Origin: Chloroflexota bacterium
GTDB taxonomy: Bacteria > Chloroflexota > Dormibacteria > Dormibacterales > Dormibacteraceae
Assembly (NCBI GenBank): GCA_005880175.1
Contig: VBJR01000152.1
Coordinates: forward strand, 4,350 to 68,349
Direction: 5' to 3'
DNA length: 64,000 bases
How positions within the stretch are numbered: position 1 is the stretch's first letter; the number at the start of each line of letters is the position of its first letter. The notes below the pieces were generated by a model, which was given only the letters and a program-made list of their open reading frames with translations, ran no database searches and was not told the DNA's origin. This document shows positions 28,353 through 37,096 of the stretch, in pieces. The translations under genes were made by a program, and so were the position numbers.

Positions 28353-28384
28353 GGAGGCGAGGGGGCGCCCGCCCCCTCGCCTCC
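28353..28384. terminator. strong bidirectional hairpin terminator
   Basis: GGAGGCGAGGGGGCG (28353-28367) and CGCCCCCTCGCCTCC (28370-28384) are perfectly complementary 15-base arms around CC. It fills the gap between the hydroxylase stop and the convergent methyltransferase stop. There is no T-run on either strand. Confidence 0.65.
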
Positions 28385-28391
28385 GGCCAGC

Positions 28392-29066
28392 TCAGGCCGT
28401 GAGCTCCACGTAGATGGACTCGTCGCAGCGCAGCTCGTAGTCCAGGCCGGCCACCTCGGGCAGGCGGCCCTGCCGGAAGGCGCACTCCTCGAACCCGCTC
28501 GCCGGGAAGCCCGCCTCGCGGGCCGGGCCGGCCCGGCATCGGCGGGAAGCCCATCCGCTCGACCAGGTCCCGGTGGCGCTCGTAGAAGCCCTCGCCGCCC
28601 GCGATGTAGCCCTCGGCGTAGCGCCGGAGGTCGGGGGTGCTCACGCGGAGGACGCCGCCGGGCCTGAGCAGCCGCCGCACCTCGCGCAGCCAGAAGATGC
28701 CGTCGCGCGCCCCCAGGTGCTCGATGAAGTGCTCCGCGTACGCCCACTCGAAGCAGCCGGACTCGAACGGCAGCGGCAGCCGGGCGTCGAGCTGGACGAA
28801 GTGGGCGACGCCGTCCACCAGGTAGATCGTGCCCCACTCGCTGTTGTCGCGGCCGTCGGTGAGGGTCGAGAGGTCGGTGCTCAGGCAGGAGCGGTCGCGG
28901 CGGTCCCCGGAACCGAACTGCACGCCGCGCACGCCCAGTCCCTCCAGCGCGCGCCGGTCATACGGGACGTCGCGGGCGACGGCCTCCATGCGCTCGCAGA
29001 CGATGGGCCAGATCCGGCTCTCGGACATCGACTCCCAGGTCCAGCCTGGCTTCAGCAGGGGTTCAT
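28392..29066 (-). CDS. class I SAM methyltransferase (COG4627-like), frame-disrupted
   Basis: The readable part has GVQFGSGDRRDRSCLSTDLS (SAM loop), LPLPFESGCFEWAYAEHFIEHL and REVRRLLRPGGVLRVSTPDLRRYAEGY, the signature of COG4627-type methyltransferases. After MGFPPMPG the frame changes near 28530, and another frame supplies REAGFPASGFEECAF, then LDYELRCDESIYVELTA and a TGA at 28392. Compared with the family, roughly 40-60 residues seem missing. The start is also affected: an ATG at 29066 overlaps the glycosyltransferase stop (ATGA) but needs one extra C in a C-run to enter frame. The in-frame ATG is 29028. Probable role is methylation of a sugar or aglycone. Confidence 0.65.
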
Positions 29067-30248
29067 CGCGTGCTCCTCGCCTCCTCGTGGGAGCGCCGGT
29101 GCGCGTCGCCCGCGACCGGCGCCAGGGACCTGCCCGCGGCCACCTCCTCGAGCAGCGGGACCGCGCTGGAGACCGGCGGCAGCGCCGCGATCTCGGCGGC
29201 CAGGCGCTCGGCCCCGAGCCGGTGCACCGGCTCCTCCAGCAGCCGGCGGACCGCCGAGCCGATGTCGCCGGCCGAGAGCCGCCTACAGCTGGTCGCCCGC
29301 GAACGGCACGCACAGCATCGGGATCCCCGCGCCGAGGGCGGCCATCGTCGTGTTGTAGGGGGCGTGGCAGATCACGACGGACGCGCGCTCCAGCAGCCGC
29401 GGCAGGGGGACGAACCGCTCGACCCGGACGTTGGGCGGCTGCGGGCCGAGCAGCGCCGGGTCGCGGTTGGGGCCCACCGTGACCACGACGTCCACCGGCA
29501 GGTCGCGCAGCCCGCGGAGGACGGTCTCGAACGTGTCGCTGACCCGGTTGAAGATCGTGCCCATCGTCACGTGCACCACCGGCCGCTCGCCGAGCGCGTC
29601 GAGCCAGGGGTACGCCTGGCCGTCGTCCGCCACGAACGGCTGCGGCCGCACCACGCGCGTGACCGGCAGCATCTCCTCCGGCGTCCCCCGCTGCATGCTG
29701 GGCGGGTACACGTCGAGGTAGAGCCAGGGGCAGAACCGCTCCATGCTCGGGTCGGGCGGCAGGCCCAGGCTGGCCCGGGTCTGCTCGAGGTACGCGCCCA
29801 GGCCGGGGCCCAGCGCGGACAGCGGGCGGAAGGCGTCGATGCCCATGCGGACGTGCGGGACGCCGCTCGCCTCCGCCGCCAGTGGCCCGCTGAACTCGAT
29901 GCCGGCGCTGACGACCACGTCCGGCCGGCGCGTCCGCATCAGCTCGACCAGGTCGCGCAGCATCGGCTCCGCGGCGCGGGCGAACACGCGGGGCCACACG
30001 TGCCGCGTCGTGTACAGCTCGAGGCTGCGGGGGTCGTCCATCAGGTCGGGGAACGCGCGCTCGGCCTCGGACTCCAGCCAGTCCAGGCCGGCGGTCTCCA
30101 CCTCGAACCCGGCCCGGCGCACGGCCGGCGCGAACGAGGCGCTGGTCGCGAAGACCGGCTGGTGGCCGGCGTCCTGCAGCGCCCGGGCCAGGGGGGCCAT
30201 GGGGTGGAAGTGGCCCAGCGCGGGGAGCGTGCAGAGGAGGACCCGCAT
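29063..30248 (-). CDS. family-1 glycosyltransferase, frame-disrupted near the C-terminus
   Basis: MRVLLCTLPALGHFHPMAPL is the classic GT-B N-terminus of antibiotic glycosyltransferases. The C-domain has VVHVTMGTIFN, then VERFVPLPRLLERASVVICHAP and GIPMLCVPFAGDQL, the nucleotide-diphosphosugar motif region. A TAG at 29283 stops this frame, but the next frame continues RRLSAGDIGSAVRRLLEEPV, then AAEIAALPPVSSAVPLLEEV, to a TGA at 29063-29065 that overlaps the next gene. About 10-12 residues normally follow GDQ, so an out-of-frame deletion is inferred. Likely substrate: a dTDP-deoxysugar, possibly from rfbA/rfbB. Confidence 0.8.
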
Positions 30249-30250
30249 CG

Positions 30251-32194
30251 TCAGGCCCTCGCCACGTGGAGCTCGGGGCGCGCCGGCGTCCGCAGCTCCT
30301 CCAGCTGCTGGCCCGGGAAGTAGACCGCCTCCTCGTGGTTGACGTAGTAGCTGTGGAACCCGGCCCGATAGTAGAGGTCGAGCTCCACCGGGCCGCCGGC
30401 GGGGCGCTCGGCCCAGTCGTGGCCCTCGCGCAGCAGGCGGGGGACGTCGAAGGCGAACCGGACGGCCCGGCGCACGTAGTACGGCTCGCCGTCCACCTCG
30501 ACGGCCTCCAGGCCGGCGGGCAGCTCGCGGTTCCCGGGCTCGTCGAACACGGCCCGGGTCAGGCAGTCGTAGCGGAACACCTCGGAGACCCCGGCCGCGG
30601 TGGCGCCGGGCAGCCGCGGCAGCACCGCGTGGCACCACCAGTCGTGCAGGACCTCGTCCAGCCGCGGGTCCAGGTACAGGTGGCGCAGGAATACGCCGAG
30701 GCCCTCGGGCTGCAGCCCGAGCCGGCGCCGGATGTCGGTGAGCGCGGCCGCCGTCGGGTGGTCCGACGCCTCGACCCACTCCAGCAGGCTGCGGATGACG
30801 GCCGACTGCGTCATCCCGGCGGCCTGCCGGAGCGGCGTCCACACGTGCCGGAGCACCAGGTGCTCGGCCAGGGCGCGGGCCCACACCAGGAACCGCCGCA
30901 TCTCGACGTTCTCGGCCACGGTCATCGTCCGGTGGGCGAGCACGTGCTCGAAGTCGTCGCGCTCGCCGCGGACGGTGACCAGGCCGAACCGCTCCTTCGC
31001 CTCCGCGTACTCCGTGTTGGGCAGCAGCAGCAGCTGGTAGGGAGCGATGCGGCTCATGTGTGTGGCGAGCCGGTCGTAGCCCTGCAGGAACGAGCGCGCC
31101 GTCTCACCGGGCGCGCCCCAGATCAGCTCCGCGTAGCAGTCGAGGCCCTCGCTCCGGAGCCATGCCACCAGGTCCTCCCACTCGTTCAGCTTCATGTTCC
31201 TCCGCTGCATGGCGTCGAGGGCCTCGTCGTTCAGCGTCTGCAGCGCCAGTGTGAACGAGCTGCGCAGGCCCTCTGACTTCATCGTGCGCACGATGTCGTA
31301 GAAGACGCGGGACTTGTTCTTGGCCCACGACGTCTCGATGGCGCGCGGGTAGCCGTACCGGTTGCGAACGGCGATCACGTCCTCGACGAACGCCTTGTCC
31401 TCGCGCATCATCCCGAAGTTGGAGTCGCAGAGCACGATCGTGTGCACGCGGTGCCTGGCGAACACCTCCAGCTCGGCGCGCAGCCGGTCGCGGGAGAACG
31501 TGCGCATCTTCTGTCCGATCGCGCCGCCCCAGTAGCAGAACGCGCAGCGATACGGACAGCCGCGGCTGGTCTCCATCAGCGCCACGTCGTACCGGAAGCC
31601 GCCCCGCTCGTCCGTGAGCGGGATGGCGCCGGTCAGGAAGGGCGAGGGGATGTCGTCCAGGTTGGCGATCCGCTCCCGGGCCGGGTTGCGCTGGCAGCGG
31701 CCCTCGGGGTCGCGGAAGCTCACGCCGGGCAGGCCGTGCAGCTCGTCCACCCGGCGTCCGCCGAGGAGCGCCGCCAGCAGGTCGCGGAAGACCAGCTCGC
31801 CCTCGCCGTCCACGACCACGTCGACGGCCGGGTACTGCCGGAGGACGCGCTCGCCCTGGTTGGCGACGTGCGTGCCGCCGAACACCACCCAGCCGTTGGG
31901 CGCGAGCTGCTTGTACGTCTCCGCCAGCTCTCCGAACTGCCGGTAGTTCCAGCCCCAGACTGAGAAGCCGATCAGGTCGGGCGCGCCCTGACGGAACAGG
32001 CGCTGCGCCATCGTCAGCACCGAGTCGCCGCCGTTGAAGTTGAACAGGCGCACGTCGATGTCGGGCCGGAGCCCGTCGTCGGCCAGCGCCGCCGCCTTCA
32101 GGTAGCCGATGCCCAGCGGCAGCGACTCCTTGGGCATGTCCCACACACCCTGCTGCACGAGCCAGATCGTTCGCTTTCGCGAGACACGGGTCAA
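30251..32194 (-). CDS. B12-binding radical SAM enzyme
   Basis: 647 residues. The N-terminal ~150 residues look like a cobalamin-binding fold (PLGIGYLKAAAL, GWVVFGGTHVANQGE, VDVVVDGEGELVF). The radical SAM core has CPYRCAFC with Cys213, Cys217 and Cys220 for the 4Fe-4S cluster, and FTLALQTLNDEALDAMQR and WGAPGET in the barrel. A ~250-residue C-terminal region is family specific. Enzymes with this layout perform C-methylation or skeletal rearrangement. TTG 32194 is preceded by AAGGGAG. It is the first gene of a unit with the glycosyltransferase (2-base gap) and methyltransferase. Confidence 0.85.
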   Translation of the reverse strand: MTRVSRKRTIWLVQQGVWDMPKESLPLGIGYLKAAALADDGLRPDIDVRLFNFNGGDSVLTMAQRLFRQGAPDLIGFSVWGWNYRQFGELAETYKQLAPNGWVVFGGTHVANQGERVLRQYPAVDVVVDGEGELVFRDLLAALLGGRRVDELHGLPGVSFRDPEGRCQRNPARERIANLDDIPSPFLTGAIPLTDERGGFRYDVALMETSRGCPYRCAFCYWGGAIGQKMRTFSRDRLRAELEVFARHRVHTIVLCDSNFGMMREDKAFVEDVIAVRNRYGYPRAIETSWAKNKSRVFYDIVRTMKSEGLRSSFTLALQTLNDEALDAMQRRNMKLNEWEDLVAWLRSEGLDCYAELIWGAPGETARSFLQGYDRLATHMSRIAPYQLLLLPNTEYAEAKERFGLVTVRGERDDFEHVLAHRTMTVAENVEMRRFLVWARALAEHLVLRHVWTPLRQAAGMTQSAVIRSLLEWVEASDHPTAAALTDIRRRLGLQPEGLGVFLRHLYLDPRLDEVLHDWWCHAVLPRLPGATAAGVSEVFRYDCLTRAVFDEPGNRELPAGLEAVEVDGEPYYVRRAVRFAFDVPRLLREGHDWAERPAGGPVELDLYYRAGFHSYYVNHEEAVYFPGQQLEELRTPARPELHVARA

Positions 32195-32357
32195 TGTCGA
32201 TCGCTCCCTTCGACTGTCAACGCGAGGACGTGTCGTCGTCAGGACAGTAGCTCACGCCGGGCACCGCGGCAATCGAACCACAGCGCTTTCCCGGCGGCGC
32301 CGGCTGTGGCACAGTGGGCGCGCCGCTGTCGTCCCGTTTCCATCGAGAGAGGTCACC
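32195..32357. promoter_or_regulatory. divergent promoter region, radical SAM / cyclase operons
   Basis: This 163-base gap separates the divergent radical SAM and aromatase genes and is less GC-rich than the genes. It holds one GCAATCG (within GGCAATCGAACC), the heptamer also repeated upstream of KS-alpha. I cannot place -10/-35 boxes confidently. Confidence 0.35.
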
Positions 32358-32849
32358 ATGTCCGCACACACTGACAACTCGATCGTCATCGGCGCGCCGC
32401 TCGACCTGGTGTGGCAGATGGCCAACGACGTGGAGTCGTGGCCGTCGCTGTTCGTGGGCGAGTACGCGAAGGGCGAGGTCCTGGAGCGCACGGAGAACCG
32501 CATCGTGTTCCGCCTCACGACGGTCCCCGAGTTCTCACCTCACAACGACGGCAAGAGCTACAGCTGGGTCTCGGAGCGCGTGCTGGACGAGGAGCACCAC
32601 TATGTGAACGCCCGCCGCGTCGAGCTCGGGCCGTTCCGGTACATGCACATCTTCCAGTCGTTCGACGAGGTCCCGGGCGGCGTGCGGCTGCGCTGGGTGC
32701 AGAACTTCGAGATCCGCGAGGGCGCGCCGTTCACGGACGAGCAGATGGCGGGCCGGATCAACCACCACTCCCGGGAGCAGCTGGAGAACCACAGGCGGGT
32801 GATCGAGGCGGCGGCCCGCCAGCGCTCGGCGGCGCCGGCGGCGTCCTGA
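32358..32849 (+). CDS. SRPBCC aromatase/cyclase (1)
   Basis: 163 residues. AHTDNSIVIGAPLDLVWQMA, then NDVESWPSLFVGEYAKGEVL, is the typical start of single-domain TcmN/WhiE-type polyketide aromatase/cyclases. RVELGPFRYMHIFQSFDEVPGG and LRWVQNFEIREGAPFTDEQMA follow. These helix-grip proteins bind the ACP-tethered poly-beta-ketone and direct first-ring closure and aromatisation. It stands alone on +, divergent from the radical SAM gene. A GAGAGAGG-type ribosome site precedes the ATG. Confidence 0.88.
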   Translation: MSAHTDNSIVIGAPLDLVWQMANDVESWPSLFVGEYAKGEVLERTENRIVFRLTTVPEFSPHNDGKSYSWVSERVLDEEHHYVNARRVELGPFRYMHIFQSFDEVPGGVRLRWVQNFEIREGAPFTDEQMAGRINHHSREQLENHRRVIEAAARQRSAAPAAS

Positions 32850-32892
32850 GCGTGCCTCCCCGGGGGTGAACCCGGGTGCACGGGCCGATCGC

Positions 32893-32919
32893 GGCCCCTC
32901 CCCCGGCAGGGGAGGGGCC
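32893..32919. terminator. bidirectional hairpin between convergent cyclase and methyltransferase
   Basis: GGCCCCTCCCC (32893-32903) and GGGGAGGGGCC (32909-32919) are perfect 11-base arms around CGGCA. The hairpin lies in the 78-base gap between stops. Confidence 0.6.
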
Positions 32920-32927
32920 ACGGGGCC

Positions 32928-33986
32928 TCAGTCCCGCCGGCGGGCCTCCACCACCGACAGCTGCATCGGGTGCGTCCGCACCTCCGTCAGCGTCAGCCCC
33001 GCCTCGCCCAGCAGGTCGCGCAGCTCGCTCTCCGAGCGCTGCTTCCCGCCGTGCTTGGCCAGGACCAGCATGTCGATCAGCATCGTGGCCTCCGTCAGCG
33101 GCGACGGCTCCACCCGCTCCGGCGTCAGCCGCTCGACCAGCAGCAGCGACGCGGCCGGCGACATCGCCCGCGCGCACGAGCGCAGCAGCCGCACCGCCGG
33201 CTCGTCGCCCCAGTCGTGCAGGACCCGCCGCAGGATGTACGCGTCGTGCCCCGCCGGCACCGCCTCGAAGAAGTCGCCGCCGAGGACCTGGCAGCGGCCG
33301 TCCAGGCCCTGCCCGCGCAGCCGCTCCTCGACGCCGGCGACCGCGCTCGGGAGGTCGAAGATCACCCCCCGGGCGGCCGGGTTCCGCTCCAGGATCGTGG
33401 TCAGCAGGCCGCCCCGGCTGCCGCCCACGTCCACGATCGACCCGAACCGCGAGAAGTCCGCGCAGCCCAGGATGGCCGGCAGCTCGATCGCCTCGAACTC
33501 GTCCTGCGCGGTCCGGAACACGCGCTGCGCCTCCGGGTTCCGCTCCAGCCACTCCCAGTAGCTGGTGCCGTGGACGTGGTCGAACGCCACCTCGCCCGTC
33601 CGCAGCGTGTGGCCCAGCGCGGCCACCGCGGCCACGGTGTCCGGCGAGCCCAGCCAGAGCAGGCAGCTGCCCACCGGGCGCACACCGTCCGCGCCCAGGG
33701 CCGGGGTCAGGTCGGTGGCGGCGAACAGCCCGTCCGGCGTCTCGGCCACGACGCCCAGGCTGGCCAGCGCCCGCAGCACGCGCCGCAGGAGCGCCGGCCG
33801 CGTGCCGGTCGCCTCGGCCAGCCGGTCCACGCCGACCGGCTGCCCGGACAGGTGCCCGGCGAGGCCCAGCTCCACCGCCAGCGTCAGCAGCGAGGAGCGC
33901 ACATGGCCGTTGACCATGCTGACGAGCAGGGCGTCGGCGGGCGGGCGGAAGGCGGGCGGCCGGCTGGCCGCGATCGGCGTGGTCAC
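32928..33986 (-). CDS. SAM-dependent O-methyltransferase (2)
   Basis: 352 residues. An N-terminal dimerisation domain (VSMVNGHVRSSLLTLAVELG) is followed by FGSIVDVGGSRGGLLTTILE (SAM motif I), LGGDFFEAVPAGHDAYILRR, VLHDWGDE and LLLVERLTPERVEPSPL. Same DnrK/TcmO-like family as the gene at 23.7 kb, so two hydroxyls may be methylated. GTG 33986 follows AGGAGG at nine bases and overlaps the accA stop by four bases, making it the last gene of the KS-beta/ACP/acc operon. Confidence 0.88.
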   Translation of the reverse strand: MTTPIAASRPPAFRPPADALLVSMVNGHVRSSLLTLAVELGLAGHLSGQPVGVDRLAEATGTRPALLRRVLRALASLGVVAETPDGLFAATDLTPALGADGVRPVGSCLLWLGSPDTVAAVAALGHTLRTGEVAFDHVHGTSYWEWLERNPEAQRVFRTAQDEFEAIELPAILGCADFSRFGSIVDVGGSRGGLLTTILERNPAARGVIFDLPSAVAGVEERLRGQGLDGRCQVLGGDFFEAVPAGHDAYILRRVLHDWGDEPAVRLLRSCARAMSPAASLLLVERLTPERVEPSPLTEATMLIDMLVLAKHGGKQRSESELRDLLGEAGLTLTEVRTHPMQLSVVEARRRD

Positions 33987-34822
33987 TTCGATGTGCCTCC
34001 TGTGGGAATGGGCTCCGTGCCGTAGTCCACGGCCCGGAACCGGTCGTAGCGGCGGCGGACGAGCTGGTCGGGGTCCGTCTCCAGGAGCTCGTCCAGGTGG
34101 CGCCCGAGGGCGCCGTCCAGCAGCCGCGCGGCCCGGGCCGGATCCATGTGGGCGCCGCCGGGCGGCTCCGGCACCACCTCGTCCACCAGCCCGGCCGCCA
34201 GCAGGTACGGCGCCGTCAGCCCGAGCTGCTCGGCGGCCTCCTCGCGGCGCGCGGGGTCGCGCCACAGGATCGACGCGCACGCCTCCGGGCCGGCCACCGA
34301 GTAGATGGCGTGCTCCAGCATCAGCACCCGGTCGGCCACGGCCAGGCCCAGCGCCCCGCCGCTGCCGCCCTCCCCGATCACGGCCGCCACCACCGGCGTC
34401 CGCAGCCGGAACCACTCGACGATCGCCATCCCGATCGCCGAGCCGATCCCGCGCTCCTCGGCCTCCGCGCCCGGATAGGCCCCCGGCGTGTCCACCAGGC
34501 AGACGACGGGGACCCGGAACCGGGCCGCCAGCCGGGCCAGGCGGACCGCCTTCCGGTATCCCTCCGGGTGCAGCATCCCGAAGTTGCGCGCCGCCCGCTC
34601 GCGGAGCGAGCGGCCCTTCTGCTGGCCCAGGAACATGACGCGCCGCCCCCGCCAGCGGGCCAGCGCGCCGACCAGGGCCGGGTCGTCCGCGGTCAGCCGG
34701 TCGCCGTGCAGCTCGTACAGCTCCTCGCCGAGGGCGCGGACGTAGTCGAGGGCGTACGGCCGGTCGGGGTGCCGCGCCAGCCGCACGGTCTCCCACGCCG
34801 GACGCCCGCCCGGCACGCTCAT
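33983..34822 (-). CDS. accA: acetyl-CoA carboxylase carboxyltransferase alpha subunit
   Basis: 279 residues. WETVRLARHPDRPYALDYVRA, then MFLGQQKGRSLRERAARNFG, VVCLVDTPGAYPG and VIGEGGSGGALGLAVADRV are AccA signatures (crotonase-fold carboxyltransferase). With AccD it transfers carboxylate from biotin to acetyl-CoA to give malonyl-CoA, the extender unit. ATG 34822 overlaps the accD stop (ATGA). Location between ACP and a tailoring methyltransferase implies a dedicated pathway copy. No accB or accC is in the window. Confidence 0.92.
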   Translation of the reverse strand: MSVPGGRPAWETVRLARHPDRPYALDYVRALGEELYELHGDRLTADDPALVGALARWRGRRVMFLGQQKGRSLRERAARNFGMLHPEGYRKAVRLARLAARFRVPVVCLVDTPGAYPGAEAEERGIGSAIGMAIVEWFRLRTPVVAAVIGEGGSGGALGLAVADRVLMLEHAIYSVAGPEACASILWRDPARREEAAEQLGLTAPYLLAAGLVDEVVPEPPGGAHMDPARAARLLDGALGRHLDELLETDPDQLVRRRYDRFRAVDYGTEPIPTGGTSK

Positions 34823-35592
34823 CGCCAGAGGATCCCCAGCAGCCCCGCCACCGCCCCCCGCAGCTCGGGCCGCGGCACGATCATGTCCACCTGCCCGTGC
34901 TCGAGCTGGAACTCGGACGTCTGGAAGTTCGCCGGCAGCCGCTGGTGCGTCGCCTGCTCGATGACCCGGGGGCCGGTGAAGCCGACCGACGCGCCCGGCT
35001 CGGCCAGGATCAGGTCGGCCACGAGCGCCAGCGAGGCGGCCGTCCCGCCGTACGTCGGGTGGCTCAGGACCGTGACGTAGGGCACGGCCGAGTCGTGCAG
35101 CGCCGCGACGGCCGCGTTGACCTTGGCCATCTGGAGCAGCGCCCACGGCCCCTCCTGCATCCGGGCGCCGCCGGACGCCGTCACGACGACGAGCGGGCAC
35201 CGCTCGGCGGCCGCCCGTTCGGCCGCCCGGGCCAGCCGCTCGCCGGCCACCACCCCCAGCGTGCCGCCCACGAACCGGAAGTCGAAGACCGCCAGCCACG
35301 CCGGCCGGCCGGCGAGCAGGCACCGGCCCGCCCGCACGGCCTCGTTGACGCCCTTCGCGAGGTGCGCCTCCAGGGTCGCCCGGTACGGGCGCGGCCGCGA
35401 CCAGCCCAGCACGTCCCCGGGCCGCAGCTCGGCCCAGTGCTCCGCCCAGCTCCCCGGGTCCGCCAGCAGCGCCACCCACCCGTCGGGATCGAGCGGGAAG
35501 TGCCGGCCGCAGCGGCACACGTTGCCGGCGGCGCGCAGGCGGGCGGGCTCGAGCACCACGCCACAGCCCGGGCAGCAGAGCGGCGTCGTCAC
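34819..35592 (-). CDS. accD: acetyl-CoA carboxylase carboxyltransferase beta subunit
   Basis: 257 residues. The N-terminal zinc finger is CCPGCG, then CRCG (four-cysteine site within the first ~35 residues). FRFVGGTLGVVAGERLARAAE, VVVTASGGARMQEG and ILAEPGASVGFTGPRVIEQ are AccD signatures. The GTG start overlaps the ACP stop, and the stop overlaps accA. The zinc finger spacing is shorter than in Escherichia coli AccD, but both CxxC-like pairs are visible. Confidence 0.92.
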   Translation of the reverse strand: MTTPLCCPGCGVVLEPARLRAAGNVCRCGRHFPLDPDGWVALLADPGSWAEHWAELRPGDVLGWSRPRPYRATLEAHLAKGVNEAVRAGRCLLAGRPAWLAVFDFRFVGGTLGVVAGERLARAAERAAAERCPLVVVTASGGARMQEGPWALLQMAKVNAAVAALHDSAVPYVTVLSHPTYGGTAASLALVADLILAEPGASVGFTGPRVIEQATHQRLPANFQTSEFQLEHGQVDMIVPRPELRGAVAGLLGILWR

Positions 35593-35834
35593 CTCTCGAC
35601 CGGGGCCGCCGCCGCGAGCCGGGCCTGGACGAGGCGGCAGACCTGCCCGATGTCGCAGTCCTCCTCCTTGCGCAGGTCCACCTGCACCCCGAACCGGCGC
35701 TTGAGCTCCACCTCGATCAGCACGACCTCGGTCGAGTCCAGGCCGAGGTCGGCGTGGAGGAGCCGGTCGTCGGTCAGCTCCTCCTCCGCCAGGCCCAGCT
35801 CCACGAGCTTCTCCACCACGGCGTCTCGGACCAT
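35589..35834 (-). CDS. acyl carrier protein of the polyketide synthase
   Basis: 81 residues. LLHADLGLDSTEVVLIEVEL carries the phosphopantetheine-accepting Ser34 in the DS motif (LGLDST). Four-helix ACP length and acidic character (EEELTDD, RKEEDCDIG) fit. It lies directly after KS-beta and overlaps accD, so it is the ACP of the minimal PKS. AGGAG-type ribosome site precedes the ATG. Confidence 0.92.
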   Translation of the reverse strand: MVRDAVVEKLVELGLAEEELTDDRLLHADLGLDSTEVVLIEVELKRRFGVQVDLRKEEDCDIGQVCRLVQARLAAAAPVER

Positions 35835-35851
35835 CGGGAACGCACTCCTCT

Positions 35852-37096
35852 TCAGATGTCGCCGTCGCCCGGCTCCCGGGCGGCCAGCAGGCAGACGTTG
35901 GTGCCCTCGCGCGACCGGGCGTTGACCAGGACGCGCTCCAGGCGGGCGGCGGCCGGCTCGGTGACCAGCCGGACCGGGCAGTCCGGGTCCGGGTCACCCG
36001 TGGCCGCGGTGGGCGGCAGCACGGACTGCTCCATGGCCAGCAGCGCGCAGGCCACGTCGGTGCCGAAGCTGGCGCCGTAGAGGTGGCCGAACGCGGCCTT
36101 GGGCGCGGTGACCGGCAGGCCGGCCGAGCCGACCGTCCGGCACAGCGCGACCGCCTCCGAGCGGTCGCCGGCCACCGTCGCGCAGCCCTCCGCGAACGCG
36201 GCGTCGAGCTGGCCGGCGGACCACCCCGCCCCGCGCAGCGCGGCGCCGACCGCCGCCGCCAGCCCGTCGGGGTCGTCCGGGTCGGCCGTCCGCTGCTCGA
36301 CCGCCACGATCTCGCCGTAGACGCGGGCGCCCCGCCGGCGGGCGCGCTCCAGCTCCTCGACGACCAGCACCGCCGCTCCCTCGCCGAGCACGAAGCCGGC
36401 CCGCCGCCGGTCGAACGGCAGGAACGCCCGCGCCGGATCGAGCTCCTCGCTCAGCTCCCCGGTCGTGACGTGGGCGGCCACGCCCAGCCGGGTGAGCGGC
36501 GCCTCGGCGCCGCCGGCCAGCATGACCTCGGCATGGCCCCAGCGGATGGCCCGGAGCGCGAAGAACAGCGCCGACCCGCCGCTGGCCCGGTCCGCGGCGA
36601 AGCTCTTGCTCATCCCCCGGATGCCGTACCGGATGCTGACGAAGCCCTGGGCGGCGGTCGGGAACCAGGCCGTGGCCTGCCACGGATTCACCAGGCCCGG
36701 GCCCTGGTGGTAGTACTCGTCGAAGCCGCGCTCGCAGATGTCCCAGCCGCCGCTGTTGTTGCCGAAGCTGATGCCGACCGCGAACGGGTCGAGGTCGGCG
36801 ACGTCGAGGCTGGCGTCGGCCAGGGCCAGGTTCGTGGCCGCCAGCGCGTAGTGGGCGAAGCGGTCGCTCTTGGCCACGAGGCGGGCCGGCGCGTACTGCG
36901 CCGGCCGGAAGTCGCGCACCTCGGCCGCCAGGCCCACGGCCAGCCCCGCCGCGTCGAACCGGGTGATCGGGGCGACGGCCGACTCGCCGGCGAGCAGCCG
37001 CGCCCAGACCGCGTCCCGGCCGACGCCGAGCGGGTTGACCAGCCCGATGCCGGTCACCACGGCCCGCCGCGGCCTCCCGCCGCCCGGCCCACTCAA
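35852..37096 (-). CDS. type II PKS ketosynthase beta / chain-length factor
   Basis: 414 residues. Thiolase fold: RAVVTGIGLVNPLGVGRDAV, VGISFGNNSGGWDI, then MSKSFAADRASGGSALF and FDRRRAGFVLGEGAAVLVVE. The nucleophile position aligned with Cys170 of the partner holds Arg170 (DRASGG), and the first catalytic His region reads AEGCATV rather than NAHG, so it cannot condense and must be KS-beta/CLF. Typical CLFs carry Gln here, so Arg is unusual. The TTG start overlaps the cyclase stop (TTGA). Followed 17 bases later by ACP. Confidence 0.92.
   Translation of the reverse strand: MSGPGGGRPRRAVVTGIGLVNPLGVGRDAVWARLLAGESAVAPITRFDAAGLAVGLAAEVRDFRPAQYAPARLVAKSDRFAHYALAATNLALADASLDVADLDPFAVGISFGNNSGGWDICERGFDEYYHQGPGLVNPWQATAWFPTAAQGFVSIRYGIRGMSKSFAADRASGGSALFFALRAIRWGHAEVMLAGGAEAPLTRLGVAAHVTTGELSEELDPARAFLPFDRRRAGFVLGEGAAVLVVEELERARRRGARVYGEIVAVEQRTADPDDPDGLAAAVGAALRGAGWSAGQLDAAFAEGCATVAGDRSEAVALCRTVGSAGLPVTAPKAAFGHLYGASFGTDVACALLAMEQSVLPPTAATGDPDPDCPVRLVTEPAAARLERVLVNARSREGTNVCLLAAREPGDGDI

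Noticed and set aside
25300..29997. A 1565-codon minus-strand frame across the hydroxylase and methyltransferase
   Set aside because: It is a chance-open shadow except for the methyltransferase segment at 28.5-29.0 kb, which I annotated separately.
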